Virus record (IMG/VR): IMGVR_UViG_3300031857_000425
Coordinates: 1-42,329 of that record
DNA length: 42,329 nt
Direction: 5' to 3' (one strand)
DNA from: a virus
Positions 19,923-27,972 of this stretch are shown here, one piece after another. The notes beneath the pieces were generated by a model. The model was not told where the DNA came from. It saw only the letters and a program-made list of their open reading frames with translations, and ran no database searches. Every line of letters starts with the position of its first letter. The stretch's first letter is position 1. The translations under genes and the position numbers were made by a program.

Positions 19923-20955
19923 GAGCAAACTTAGATCCCGCTTTAATGGAATCTAAAACATCCCGTTCAAGGGCCTCTTTGAGATCAATCTCTTCCCGTA
20001 TTGAGCTAAGCATAGCATCACTACCCTGCCACTGTCGATCGGCATAGCGGTAGTAGGCTCCAGCTCTAGTAATCACCTTGTTAATAATTCCCATAGCAAC
20101 TACCTCTTTAGCAAAATCAAACTCTCCAGCCGGAACGGTTTCTCCCTCTGAAAAGTAAAAATCAACTGTAGCCACTTGGGATGGAGCTGCTGACTTATTT
20201 TTAATAATACGGGCTTTAATTGATTGCCCAATACGTCGTTTTTCTTGACCTGTACCAGCTTCAATCCACTCATCGCGTCTAACCTCGGTACGAGTAAAGA
20301 AGGCGTAGTCCTTTCCAAGACCACCTGGTGTGGTTCTAGGATCCCCATACATAACGCCAATCTTCATACGGTATTGGTTAATGACAATCCCAATAAATGG
20401 TCGTTCTGGGGCAATTAATGATCTCCTAGAAGCCTTACCTACCTTACGGAAGAACTTGTTGGTCAGGAGGGCACCACGACCTACAGTTGATTCCTCCATC
20501 TCCTTATCGTCCTCTGCTGAAGGGACCAAGGCAGGTAAAGAATCAATAACAATACAATCGACCGCTTTACTTTCTGCAAACTGAATAACCGCTTCATAAG
20601 CTTCCTCCATAATATTAGTTGATACGACATAGACACGTGAAGCGTCAACGCCACAAAGTGCTGCATAACCTGTTACCCACTCTTCAGCTGCAACCCATAC
20701 TGTTGTGAACTCTGGATTAAGTTTTTGATTAGCCGCAACAGTCTTTAATGCAAGTGCAGTTTTTCCATTACTAGCTTCACCGATGATCTCGTGCCATTGA
20801 TTAGGGGGCCAGCCGCCGCCTAAAGCTACGTCAATAGAAAGTGAACCGCTAGTAAATCTTGCTGGGGGATCAATGATGTCTGATCCTTTAACAATAGTTC
20901 CTGCGCCAAGCTTCTTGTTAATTTTATTAATTACCGCTGTTGCGTCTGCATTCAT
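19912..20955 (-). CDS. recA: RecA-like recombinase
   Basis: The product is 347 residues. Walker A is GEASNGKTAL (59-68) with Lys65, and Walker B is CIVIDSL with Asp138. 'TTPGGLGKDYAFFTRTEVRR' and 'FIGIVINQYRMKIG' match loop L2 and neighbouring RecA motifs, and 'FDFAKEVVAMGII' fits the C-terminal core. It carries out strand exchange for phage recombination and repair. Length is about that of bacterial RecA. It is tightly packed between the Pro/Gln zinc protein and the Hjc-like nuclease, forming a recombination operon. Confidence 0.92.
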   Translation of the reverse strand: MNADATAVINKINKKLGAGTIVKGSDIIDPPARFTSGSLSIDVALGGGWPPNQWHEIIGEASNGKTALALKTVAANQKLNPEFTTVWVAAEEWVTGYAALCGVDASRVYVVSTNIMEEAYEAVIQFAESKAVDCIVIDSLPALVPSAEDDKEMEESTVGRGALLTNKFFRKVGKASRRSLIAPERPFIGIVINQYRMKIGVMYGDPRTTPGGLGKDYAFFTRTEVRRDEWIEAGTGQEKRRIGQSIKARIIKNKSAAPSQVATVDFYFSEGETVPAGEFDFAKEVVAMGIINKVITRAGAYYRYADRQWQGSDAMLSSIREEIDLKEALERDVLDSIKAGSKFAHEE

Positions 20956-21317
20956 CCTAAGTGTCCAATGATTGTTGTTGGGTTAAATCCGCCGGTTGGT
21001 ACTTGTGTAGCTGGTGTAATAGGTCCCCCTGATTGGCCTCCTTGGCCAATAATACCAGTACCTAAACCACTACCAGATTGTTGAATTGGATAACCGCAAT
21101 CATAACAACGAGCTTTAGCTCCCTCAAGACTTGCATAATTTCCACTACCGCAACCAGGACAACGTGGAGCTTGTGGTTGTGATTGTTGCGACGGAGGATA
21201 CGTCGGTTGTTGAGGTTGTACATATTGCGCCGGTTGTGGTGCCACATATTGTGGTTGTGGTGTTGATTGTTGATTTGGCTGTGCACCTAATTTATTTGCC
21301 CACCAATTACTGCTCAT
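20952..21317 (-). CDS. Gln/Pro-rich protein with a zinc ribbon
   Basis: The product is 121 residues. Residues 12-51 are a Gln/Pro/Tyr repeat region (QPQYVAPQPAQYVQPQQP), and a zinc ribbon (Cys53-x2-Cys56, Cys71-x2-Cys74) follows. The tail is Gly-rich and ends FNPTTIIGHLG. It is probably disordered outside the ribbon. ATGA overlap with recA suggests a partner in recombination or replication, for example recruitment of polymerase or recombinase. No direct homologue can be named. Confidence 0.68.
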   Translation of the reverse strand: MSSNWWANKLGAQPNQQSTPQPQYVAPQPAQYVQPQQPTYPPSQQSQPQAPRCPGCGSGNYASLEGAKARCYDCGYPIQQSGSGLGTGIIGQGGQSGGPITPATQVPTGGFNPTTIIGHLG

Positions 21318-21777
21318 CTATATCCTCCATGTTTATAAACCCAGTAGGTACTGATGTTGGGTTAATTATTTGTAAGTTAGTACCTACAGAAAAGGTACCG
21401 ACTAACGTTGATAATGCTACAGCTTTAAACAGACTGTGCATAATTTCAGTTGGCATTCCGTCTGCAAGCGCTGATAATTCTGCGGAATCATCAATCTCTT
21501 TTAGTTGAATGGTTGTAAGAATGTTGGCACTGATCTCTGCCATTTGCTCTAAAAACGGCATGTATTGTTGAATGGCAAGTAGTCTGTTATCGCTATCCTC
21601 TTGCTCTTTAATATGTCCTTCTTGGCTGACCCGGTTTAGACCGATTAGCTCAGCTAGATCATTCTCATCATACAAAGACGTGTCGTACATATACCAGCGG
21701 ACAATAGTGCTTACTGGGATATCTACCCTATGAACCACATATTCATCACGATTAAATAGACGACGGAGCCATTTCAC
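21307..21777 (-). CDS. Conserved hypothetical protein next to DNA polymerase
   Basis: The product is 156 residues starting at GTG 21777, which overlaps the polymerase TGA (GTGA). The N-terminus is basic (MKWLRRLFNRDEYVVHRVD), and later parts are helical with a short apolar stretch (LFKAVALSTLVGTFSVG). Its position between polA and the recA pair suggests a replication role; no motif identifies one. Confidence 0.66.
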   Translation of the reverse strand: MKWLRRLFNRDEYVVHRVDIPVSTIVRWYMYDTSLYDENDLAELIGLNRVSQEGHIKEQEDSDNRLLAIQQYMPFLEQMAEISANILTTIQLKEIDDSAELSALADGMPTEIMHSLFKAVALSTLVGTFSVGTNLQIINPTSVPTGFINMEDIDEQ

Positions 21778-23753
21778 TTAGCATCTCCCCACTTTTGGAC
21801 AACCGCCATGTCTGCTACCAATGGTATAGGCAATAGGTTAATGCCTTCCATAGCCTCTTTAATTGCGGCTTTTGTATCCTCAACTAGGTTATCCGGGGTA
21901 AGGGTAACAATTTCATCGTGTACGGTAAGAATGATATTTGCCCCTTTGGGAAGAAGGTCTTGGGCTCGTATCATAGCAAGTTTAATAATGTCTGCGGCTG
22001 ACCCCTGGATACGTGTGTTAAAAGCCTGACGTTCAGCGCTTGCCTTAAACCCTATGTTCCTAGACGTAATATCCGGAAGGTAACGGCGCCTGTTTAAAAT
22101 CGTTGTCACATAGCCCAAGTTCCTGGCAACCCCTATAACTGTAGTTTTGTACTCATTAACCGACGGGAACTTCTCAGCAAAGTCATTAAGAAGCTTTTTA
22201 GCTTCGGGAACCGTACAGCCAATAGATCGTGAAATCTTGTCTGGCCCTACTCCATAAGCCATAGCTAGTACAAGTACTTTACCGGCCTTGCGATCTACTC
22301 CCATAGTGTTACCTACGGTTGTATAAATGTCCCCGCCAGTTAAATAGTTATCCATCATGATTGGATCTTTAGACATAGCGGCAATAACACGTGGCTCAAT
22401 CTGTGAGTAGTCAGCTACTACAAGCTTGTAGCCTTCTGGTGCAATAAATAAATTTCTAATAGCTTTACCGTGCTCGGTATGCGGAGCCGGTACGTTCTGT
22501 AGGTTTGGGTTACGGCTAGAAAATCTACCGGTCTCTGCGCCCCATTGAATAAAGTCTGCGTAGATCCGGCCGTTAACAAGTAAGCTCTCACGCTCTTCTG
22601 TCTTAGCTTTTCCGTTAGTAGTCTTTACCACTTCACCACCAAGATATGGAATTACGTAGGTGCTCAACAATTTATTTAAATCTGAGTATTTTAGTAGGGC
22701 ATCTACCAGCTCATCTTTACCTCTAAAATCTTCTAAAGCTTCAGCTGATACTGAGTAATCTTTATAAGTTAAAGACTGCTCGCCCTTCTCTTTAGCTTTC
22801 TTCTCACCTTTACCGGTAAGCACGTGTGTGCGTAAACCGCGGCAACCCTCCTCTTTAGGGCCATAAAGCACATACTGCTTATCGCCATTCGAGTTCATAT
22901 TAAAAATGCCAGCTATGGAATAAATCTCTGCTTTTACTTGTTCAACTTCTTCACTTAACTTATCGTACAAAATCTGTAGTTGATTCATATCAATGGGTGC
23001 GCCAGTAAGTTTCATATGGCACAACACAGAAAGAACATCCATCTCTAATGCCATAACCTTTTCAACATTTGCAGCAGCAAGCTTTGGCGCTAAAACTTTC
23101 CAAAGCATAAATGTGTACTTGGCATCAAGGAATGCGTACTTAGCAACCTCATTAAAACCATAAATCTCAACCATATGGCCAATGCCTTTTTCCATAGAAA
23201 AGCCAAGTTCTCTTTGAAGGCAATCATCAAGGCCAAGCTTTCCCTTGTTTTTATTATCATAAAGAAAAGACGCCATAAGGGTGTCAAAATAAGGGCCGGA
23301 AGGTATTTCTCCGCCATAATATTTAGCTACTGAGCTAAGGTCAAACCCAAGGTTGTGACCAATTGTTAAAATGTTCTCGTTAAAAAATAAAGGTTTTAGC
23401 GCTTCAAAGACTTCTGCTGGGAATAACTGTGTAGGAGGTGCTCCGAAAGATTTAACAGCTTTTTTGCGATCTTTAGAATAATCGCTGTCACGGATCGGCA
23501 AACCTGCCAATACACGTTTCTCTCCTTGGGGTGTAAGTGGAAAAGTTTCTGACTCAAATTCACCATGCGGGTGGCCAAGCGGAATAACATCACCGCGGCC
23601 ATGTGTTGAAAAACTAAGCCATAGTACTTCGTTAACTGCTGGAATGACACGTTTATCTCCTACGGTTTCGCAATCGTAAGCAAAAGCATCTTGCTTTAAA
23701 TAGTACGCAACCATCTCATCAAGTTGTTCTTTAGTGGTAATAATGTGTTCCAT
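21774..23753 (-). CDS. polA: DNA polymerase A family with 3'-5' exonuclease
   Basis: The product is 659 residues. Exonuclease motifs are DCE (Asp27, Glu29), NLGFD (Asn134..Asp138) and Y-x3-D (206-210). Polymerase motif A is DYSQIEPR (448-455), the O-helix contains Lys492 and YG at 500-501, and motif C is HDE (612-614). No 5'-nuclease domain is present, as is usual in phage PolA. At the position equal to E. coli Phe762 it has Leu496. Such Leu762 enzymes are associated in viral ecology with slower, possibly temperate lifestyles. It replicates the phage genome with the DnaB helicase and primase encoded upstream. A hairpin at 23777 precedes its start. Confidence 0.95.
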   Translation of the reverse strand: MEHIITTKEQLDEMVAYYLKQDAFAYDCETVGDKRVIPAVNEVLWLSFSTHGRGDVIPLGHPHGEFESETFPLTPQGEKRVLAGLPIRDSDYSKDRKKAVKSFGAPPTQLFPAEVFEALKPLFFNENILTIGHNLGFDLSSVAKYYGGEIPSGPYFDTLMASFLYDNKNKGKLGLDDCLQRELGFSMEKGIGHMVEIYGFNEVAKYAFLDAKYTFMLWKVLAPKLAAANVEKVMALEMDVLSVLCHMKLTGAPIDMNQLQILYDKLSEEVEQVKAEIYSIAGIFNMNSNGDKQYVLYGPKEEGCRGLRTHVLTGKGEKKAKEKGEQSLTYKDYSVSAEALEDFRGKDELVDALLKYSDLNKLLSTYVIPYLGGEVVKTTNGKAKTEERESLLVNGRIYADFIQWGAETGRFSSRNPNLQNVPAPHTEHGKAIRNLFIAPEGYKLVVADYSQIEPRVIAAMSKDPIMMDNYLTGGDIYTTVGNTMGVDRKAGKVLVLAMAYGVGPDKISRSIGCTVPEAKKLLNDFAEKFPSVNEYKTTVIGVARNLGYVTTILNRRRYLPDITSRNIGFKASAERQAFNTRIQGSAADIIKLAMIRAQDLLPKGANIILTVHDEIVTLTPDNLVEDTKAAIKEAMEGINLLPIPLVADMAVVQKWGDAK

Positions 23754-23776
23754 ATAGTGCTCCTTATTACGCAGAT

Positions 23777-23803
23777 GGGGCTAATGCAAATAGCACTAGC
23801 CCC
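23777..23803 (-). other. Hairpin between the ssDNA-binding protein gene and polA
   Basis: On the minus strand GGGGCTAGTGC pairs with GCATTAGCCCC (11 positions, one G-U) around a 5-base loop. No T-tract follows. It may attenuate or stabilise the transcript between the abundant binding protein and the polymerase. Confidence 0.6.
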
Positions 23804-23819
23804 GTCCGCAATGAATTAA

Positions 23820-24494
23820 TTAGAGAAGGCTGTCTGCTACTGCTTCAAGTTCTTCCCATGTCGGAGCCTTAATGGCCGAAGCGTCAAACGGAGTTAATGC
23901 TGCGATTGCTGCTTCTTGTGATTCAACGTCAATGCCCCAGTCCTCGAGAAGATCACGAGCCTTAACTGGGTTAAGGTGATAGACGGTGCTTTGCATCTTG
24001 CCTGTACGGCTGATTGCCCAGTAGTTCTTTGTTAAAGGACCAGCTGGTGAAAAATGTGCTGCATGTAGTGTCTTATAAAGGCGTGGGCTTGCGATCATCA
24101 TCTGTCGCTCGACACCGCCTGGGACACTGAGGTTAGCAATGCTGAAAGCTTTCTTGTCTTCCGGCTTGCTACCTAGCTTTACACACAATGGGTCGTTTGC
24201 ACCCAATGAAATGTAAGAACGTTTGCCACTTGTTTTCTGTGACAAGAAGTGCTGCTTGTAAACAGCAAATGGGCCATTTGGATCAAGGAACTTGATGATC
24301 TGATATTCACCATCAGTGAACTTGAACTCAGATGGAAAGTCGCCTGAAGCGACTGATGATTTTTCTGCTGCATCCCAGCCTGATTGAACTACAGGCTTTG
24401 ATGTTGCTTGCATTGGGCGAGACTCAATTGGAGTGTTCACTGTTGCGAACGCATCGGTCTCTGGGACATAGTCCTCTGTACGGTTTACTGCCAT
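23820..24494 (-). CDS. Probable single-stranded DNA-binding protein
   Basis: The product is 224 residues. The core 'FTDGEYQIIKFLDPNGPFAVYKQHFLSQKTSGKRSYISLGANDPLCVKLGSKPEDKKAFSIANLS' resembles the OB-fold, gp32-like proteins of phages ('ikfLd..Pf..y..Hw......kRsy.c.....C.lC..G..p..k..f.v.dl'). Most of the zinc cysteines of that pattern are missing. The Pro/Thr-rich N-terminus and acidic C-terminus (..TWEELEAVADSLL) also fit a single-strand binding protein. It lies directly upstream of the polymerase. The assignment is motif-based and moderate. Confidence 0.55.
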   Translation of the reverse strand: MAVNRTEDYVPETDAFATVNTPIESRPMQATSKPVVQSGWDAAEKSSVASGDFPSEFKFTDGEYQIIKFLDPNGPFAVYKQHFLSQKTSGKRSYISLGANDPLCVKLGSKPEDKKAFSIANLSVPGGVERQMMIASPRLYKTLHAAHFSPAGPLTKNYWAISRTGKMQSTVYHLNPVKARDLLEDWGIDVESQEAAIAALTPFDASAIKAPTWEELEAVADSLL

Positions 24495-24514
24495 ATGTTT
24501 TTCATCCTTTTGTT

Positions 24515-24988
24515 TTAGTTTTCATTGTTTTCATTTGCTCGGATTTGACTCCAAGCCTCGGCGATATCCAAAGATACTTGCCGGTGTAAAGGCCATTCTA
24601 TGCGCTTTGTGTGCAATAGTCCAGCCTTATCTAGTATTTCTACTAGCTTTTCCACCATGGCTCTTGAATATAACCGCCTCCCTGCGTGGTCTTTTCCGTG
24701 AACATCCTTCTTGGTTGGAAGTCTGTACGGAGAAGCTGGTAGGTAACCTTCTTTGATCCAAGCACGTATTGAAGCAATTGGGCGACCTACTGCGGCAGCT
24801 ACAGCACCAATAGTAAACATCTCAATGTCTTTGCCATTGGGTAATGTCTTTTTGAAAGGCTTGGAATCCCAAGTGGTATCCAACTCTATCTCAGGTTTTT
24901 TAACCTCTATTGGTTTGCGTTTCCGCTTACTGCCTGGATAGTAATTATCCAAGTCAGCAAAAGTAGAATTGATTAGATCATCAGTCAT
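24515..24988 (-). CDS. MerR-like helix-turn-helix protein
   Basis: The product is 157 residues, starting at ATG 24988 (the longer version from 25090 is read inside the upstream gene). Residues 57-88 (MFTIGAVAAAVGRPIASIRAWIKEGYLP) form a MerR/excisionase-type winged-helix start, and 'GRRLYSRAMVEKLVEILDKAG' continues it. A Lys/Arg-rich stretch (KRKRKPIEVKK) precedes the fold. Such phage proteins may regulate replication genes or act in DNA transactions. No metal or ligand domain follows, so it is not a metal sensor. Confidence 0.7.
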   Translation of the reverse strand: MTDDLINSTFADLDNYYPGSKRKRKPIEVKKPEIELDTTWDSKPFKKTLPNGKDIEMFTIGAVAAAVGRPIASIRAWIKEGYLPASPYRLPTKKDVHGKDHAGRRLYSRAMVEKLVEILDKAGLLHTKRIEWPLHRQVSLDIAEAWSQIRANENNEN

Positions 24989-25394
24989 TCGATGCTTTAA
25001 CCAAGAATGCGTAAGAAATTTTAGATGGGAACATAGTATCAACGTCAGCTTCTGAAAGCTCTCCGGTATAAACGCAAGACATGATTGCATCTTCTTGCAA
25101 AACTGGAATCATTTTTACGCACTTGTCATAGATGCCACGCTCTTTAAGAAGCGTTTCAGCTACATCCATGTCAAGGGATTTTGATACACGTCGTTGTTGT
25201 GTGAGGGTTACTTCACCTGTAATTTCATCCTCAACTTTAAGGATGACGTGACCGCGGTCATCTGTTTCACCAGCGGCTTCAACTGTAGATTTAAGACGAG
25301 ATTTTAATTCATCTTGTCTTTTTGTTAATAACTCAATTTCTTTTTTAAGTGATAGATATTGACGTAAGTTAGTTTTAATATCGAGTAGGCTCAT
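24981..25394 (-). CDS. Coiled-coil hypothetical protein
   Basis: The product is 137 residues. Residues 8-40 are a heptad-type coiled coil (TNLRQYLSLKKEIELLTKRQDELKSRLKS), followed by a beta-rich part (GHVILKVEDEITGEVTLTQQ) and a helical end. AAAGGA precedes ATG. A promoter (25449-25478) and an inverted repeat (25417-25432) control it and the genes that follow. Function is unknown. The small beta domain with a coiled coil resembles other actinophage proteins near ssb and polA. Confidence 0.65.
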   Translation of the reverse strand: MSLLDIKTNLRQYLSLKKEIELLTKRQDELKSRLKSTVEAAGETDDRGHVILKVEDEITGEVTLTQQRRVSKSLDMDVAETLLKERGIYDKCVKMIPVLQEDAIMSCVYTGELSEADVDTMFPSKISYAFLVKASND

Positions 25395-25416
25395 ATGTTT
25401 TCCTTTGTTAAGCTTT

Positions 25417-25432
25417 AGAGCACTTGTGCTCT
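25417..25432 (-). promoter_or_regulatory. Inverted repeat in the 5' leader (operator candidate)
   Basis: AGAGCAC and GTGCTCT form perfect 7-base arms around TT. It lies just downstream of the predicted -10 (25449-25454), about +10 to +25, where a bound repressor would block transcription. Confidence 0.6.
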
Positions 25433-25448
25433 GTAGCGTCTTAAGGAA

Positions 25449-25478
25449 AACTTACACCCGGCCACTGACAGGTGTCAA
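25449..25478 (-). promoter_or_regulatory. Sigma-70-type promoter candidate
   Basis: On the minus strand a perfect TTGACA (-35, 25473-25478) is followed after 18 bases by TAAGTT (25449-25454), a moderate -10 with TG before it. The direction is towards the coiled-coil, MerR-like, ssb and polA genes. Confidence 0.55.
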
Positions 25479-25481
25479 CTG

Positions 25482-25625
25482 TTATTTGGCGTTATTAGCC
25501 TTTACGCCCCGGTAACCGGTCTTCTTCTTGTTCATTGAGCCTGGCACCTTAAACCCTGTGCCTTTAGGCATGTTAGCTTTGCGGATCTCTAAAGCCTTAG
25601 CAATCTTGTCATGGTGCTTACCCAT
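25482..25625 (-). CDS. Small basic protein
   Basis: The frame of 47 residues reads MGKHHDKIAKALEIRKANMP..., with 15 Lys/Arg and a Gly/Lys-rich end (NKKKTGYRGVKANNAK). It opens inside the end of the ribbon-helix-helix gene (8-base overlap). The basic, Gly-Lys character suggests nucleic-acid binding. No family is recognised. Confidence 0.6.
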   Translation of the reverse strand: MGKHHDKIAKALEIRKANMPKGTGFKVPGSMNKKKTGYRGVKANNAK

Positions 25626-25770
25626 GAGAATCCTTTGCGTACGCCTCTAAAGCCTCAATAATGACTGAGGTAACTGTTACCCCATCTTTGGCTGCTTTGT
25701 ACTGTACGGCCTTCCAGAGGTCGTCAGGGACCCGTATGGTGCGGGTCGGCGTCTTAGGTGCGTTAGGCAT
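25618..25770 (-). CDS. Ribbon-helix-helix (Arc/CopG-type) DNA-binding protein
   Basis: The frame of 50 residues reads 'PTRTIRVPDDLWKAVQYKAAKDGVTVTSVIIEALEAYAK', the classic RHH pattern: a beta strand RTIRV, then two helices with 'G.tvtsvI.eAl'. Such dimers bind short palindromes as repressors. There is no Shine-Dalgarno, but TACACT lies six bases before its ATG (25777-25782). That spacing fits a -10 of a leaderless transcript, common in actinobacteria. The palindrome GTGTACAC overlaps that site and could allow autoregulation. The longer inverted repeat at 25417 is another possible target. Confidence 0.8.
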   Translation of the reverse strand: MPNAPKTPTRTIRVPDDLWKAVQYKAAKDGVTVTSVIIEALEAYAKDSHG

Positions 25771-25787
25771 CTGACTAGTGTACACAC

Positions 25788-27455
25788 CTAAACAGTGGCC
25801 ATGTATAGAAACTCCTTTAAACTGCCAACATTCATGGGTATCCCGCCCTGTTCATCGATGCCTTCGCCATCTACCACCGCACTTGCCAAGGCATTTTTCT
25901 GTTGTAAAGCCTCGTATTGGCGCTCCTCAATAGACCCAGAGATGATGACATCTTGAATAACAATTGACGGCCAAGTAGAAGAAGCTCGCATAATACGGCC
26001 GTTGCGCTGGACCGCTCCACCTGAAGACCAAGGCAAATCGTAGTTAACCAACAAGTTAGCTGCTGGTAGATCTACGCCGTACCCACCGGCGTCTGAGCTA
26101 ATAAGAACACGAATAGCTGGATCAGTGTTAAATGCAATCTTGTTTTCTTCTTTAGTCTTAGCATCTAATTTACCGGAATACTTGCGGCATTGATCTGGCC
26201 CTAAACCGTTAGCAATCATGTCTAACATATCAACATAGGTAGCAAAGATAACTACCTTGTTTGCTGGGTCTAAATCTAGGAAGTCTTTAACATACCCAAT
26301 TAAATACTCAAGCTTTGGTGAGTCGTTAATGCCGTCTAACAAACCAGACTTTACTAACTCAGAAGCATAAGCTGAACCGCCTTTAGTTCCAAAAGTAGGT
26401 GTCATTTGACTAAATCTAGCTACAGTTCCGTCCTCGTCTTCATCTTCCCACAAAACTGTTTTATCAACAGCATCATACTTTCTAGCACTAGTACGCAAAA
26501 GATCTGGGTGTGAGCAAAGCATCTTCAAGCAACCAATTTTAGACATGATACGACCGCGTATCTCGTCTTCAGGCCCACCGCCTTTTTTCTCATAACCGTA
26601 ATGAGCTATGAGGTTGAAGGAAGCACCAAACAAATTCTGCGCTTCATCTAGATCACGAATTAAATCTTCAACAATGGTGCTGTACAGCTTAGAACCCTTA
26701 CGATCTAAAATAATTCGTACCGGGTCTTTGTGAATTGAATCTGGAAGAAAGGGAGCTACATCCGGATCTTTCTGAGCTTTACGTACGCAAGCTTCTTTTA
26801 ACTTCTCATGCAATGTAGGCAAATTACGGTAGCGCTGTACGCCGCCCCAATTGTTACGAACAATAAAGGCTGAGTCAAAGATATCAAAACGGCCTAGTAC
26901 CCCAGCGTCTACAAACTGCATAATGCTAAATAGCTCTTCTGGTTTACCATTCTCAATTGGAGTACCGGTAAGAGCGTAGCGGTATGGTGCGTTGATAAGT
27001 CGCTTTACTGCTTTTGATCGTTTAGATCTAAAAGACTTGATGGCTGTTGCTTCGTCAAGGACGACAAATCCTCGTGGTAAATCTTTGATGGAATCCCAGT
27101 CGTTAACAATTTGCTCGTAGTTAAGAATGATGTAATCAACCCCTGAAGCCCGCCAGTCCATAGCTTCGGCGTACTGCTCTGCTCTTTTCTTTGGCGTTCC
27201 ATCAATAACCAAAGCGCGTGAAGTTCCATCGGTAAATTTCTCAATCTGATTAGCCCATTGATATTTCAATGAGGAAAGACAGATTATAAGCCCTGGCTCT
27301 TTAACTTTGTTCTCATCCATCAAACGTTCTATAGCAGCAATAGTAAGAACTGTTTTACCTAGACCAAGGTCGTAGGCAACTAAAACCTTATGGCGTTCAA
27401 CCATACGGTCTACGGCTTCCGGTTGGTAGGGAAGTAAAGTTCCTTTAAAGGTCAA
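25788..27455 (-). CDS. SNF2-type DEAD/DEAH helicase
   Basis: The product is 555 residues. Walker A is DLGLGKT (29-35), motif II is DEAT (134-137), motif III is LTGTP (162-166). The second RecA fold has 'KVVIFATYVDMLD', 'VLISSDAGGYGVDLPAANLLVNYDLPWS' and motif VI 'QRNGRIMR'. These are SNF2-family translocase motifs as found in phage helicases. It may remodel replication intermediates or protein-DNA complexes. TTG 27455 is the only suitable start and overlaps the dNMP kinase by 11 bases; no strong Shine-Dalgarno is seen. Confidence 0.88.
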   Translation of the reverse strand: MTFKGTLLPYQPEAVDRMVERHKVLVAYDLGLGKTVLTIAAIERLMDENKVKEPGLIICLSSLKYQWANQIEKFTDGTSRALVIDGTPKKRAEQYAEAMDWRASGVDYIILNYEQIVNDWDSIKDLPRGFVVLDEATAIKSFRSKRSKAVKRLINAPYRYALTGTPIENGKPEELFSIMQFVDAGVLGRFDIFDSAFIVRNNWGGVQRYRNLPTLHEKLKEACVRKAQKDPDVAPFLPDSIHKDPVRIILDRKGSKLYSTIVEDLIRDLDEAQNLFGASFNLIAHYGYEKKGGGPEDEIRGRIMSKIGCLKMLCSHPDLLRTSARKYDAVDKTVLWEDEDEDGTVARFSQMTPTFGTKGGSAYASELVKSGLLDGINDSPKLEYLIGYVKDFLDLDPANKVVIFATYVDMLDMIANGLGPDQCRKYSGKLDAKTKEENKIAFNTDPAIRVLISSDAGGYGVDLPAANLLVNYDLPWSSGGAVQRNGRIMRASSTWPSIVIQDVIISGSIEERQYEALQQKNALASAVVDGEGIDEQGGIPMNVGSLKEFLYMATV

Positions 27456-27972
27456 CTTTGATCTTATTCTTTAGATCCTCAATCGTTCCATCATTGAGGA
27501 TAGTTTCGTCAAATATCCATGGATCCATGGCTGTTTCTGAAATGTGTCCGTTTACAGGCTCAACACCCGGGCGTTCAACTTTCCAAATCTGACCACCCTG
27601 AGCTTTAATAGCGGCAGCTTCATTTGGAAACCTAACATCGGTAATAACATAACGTTCTTCTTGTGGGTCTTTAATCTGTGACAAAGTCATGGCTACCCAT
27701 AGGTAATCGTCAATTAACTCACGCCCAGCTACTCCTGTGTTTTGTAGCAACATACGTACTTGGGGTTCCTGCTTAGCTTTATCCCATCCATCACGATCAA
27801 CCAAGCCTTGCAAGTAACCGCTAGGACTACAAGCAACTAGTGGGTTAATAGCGTATAAAAAATCTTTAATTGGTTGGGCAAAAGCAAGCTGAGTAAATCC
27901 ATGGTAATCAACTAAAATGTCAGCCACTGTGTTTTTGCCTGATTGGGCATAACCCGCAAGTCCAATAATCAT
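27445..27972 (-). CDS. Deoxynucleoside monophosphate kinase
   Basis: The product is 175 residues. It starts MIIGLAGYAQSGKNTVADIL, a P-loop with Lys13 in the GYAxSGK(N/D)T form that is characteristic of phage T4 gp1-like dNMP kinases. 'MLLQNTGVAGRELIDDYLWV' and 'YVITDVRFPNEAAAIKAQGG' are the other family blocks. It phosphorylates dNMPs to supply precursors, alongside the ribonucleotide reductase. ATGA overlap with the primase gene. Confidence 0.88.
   Translation of the reverse strand: MIIGLAGYAQSGKNTVADILVDYHGFTQLAFAQPIKDFLYAINPLVACSPSGYLQGLVDRDGWDKAKQEPQVRMLLQNTGVAGRELIDDYLWVAMTLSQIKDPQEERYVITDVRFPNEAAAIKAQGGQIWKVERPGVEPVNGHISETAMDPWIFDETILNDGTIEDLKNKIKVDL

Noticed and set aside
20100-20360. 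Short frames within recA, polA and helicase genes on the same or opposite strand
   Set aside because: They are out-of-frame readings of conserved genes without start signals.
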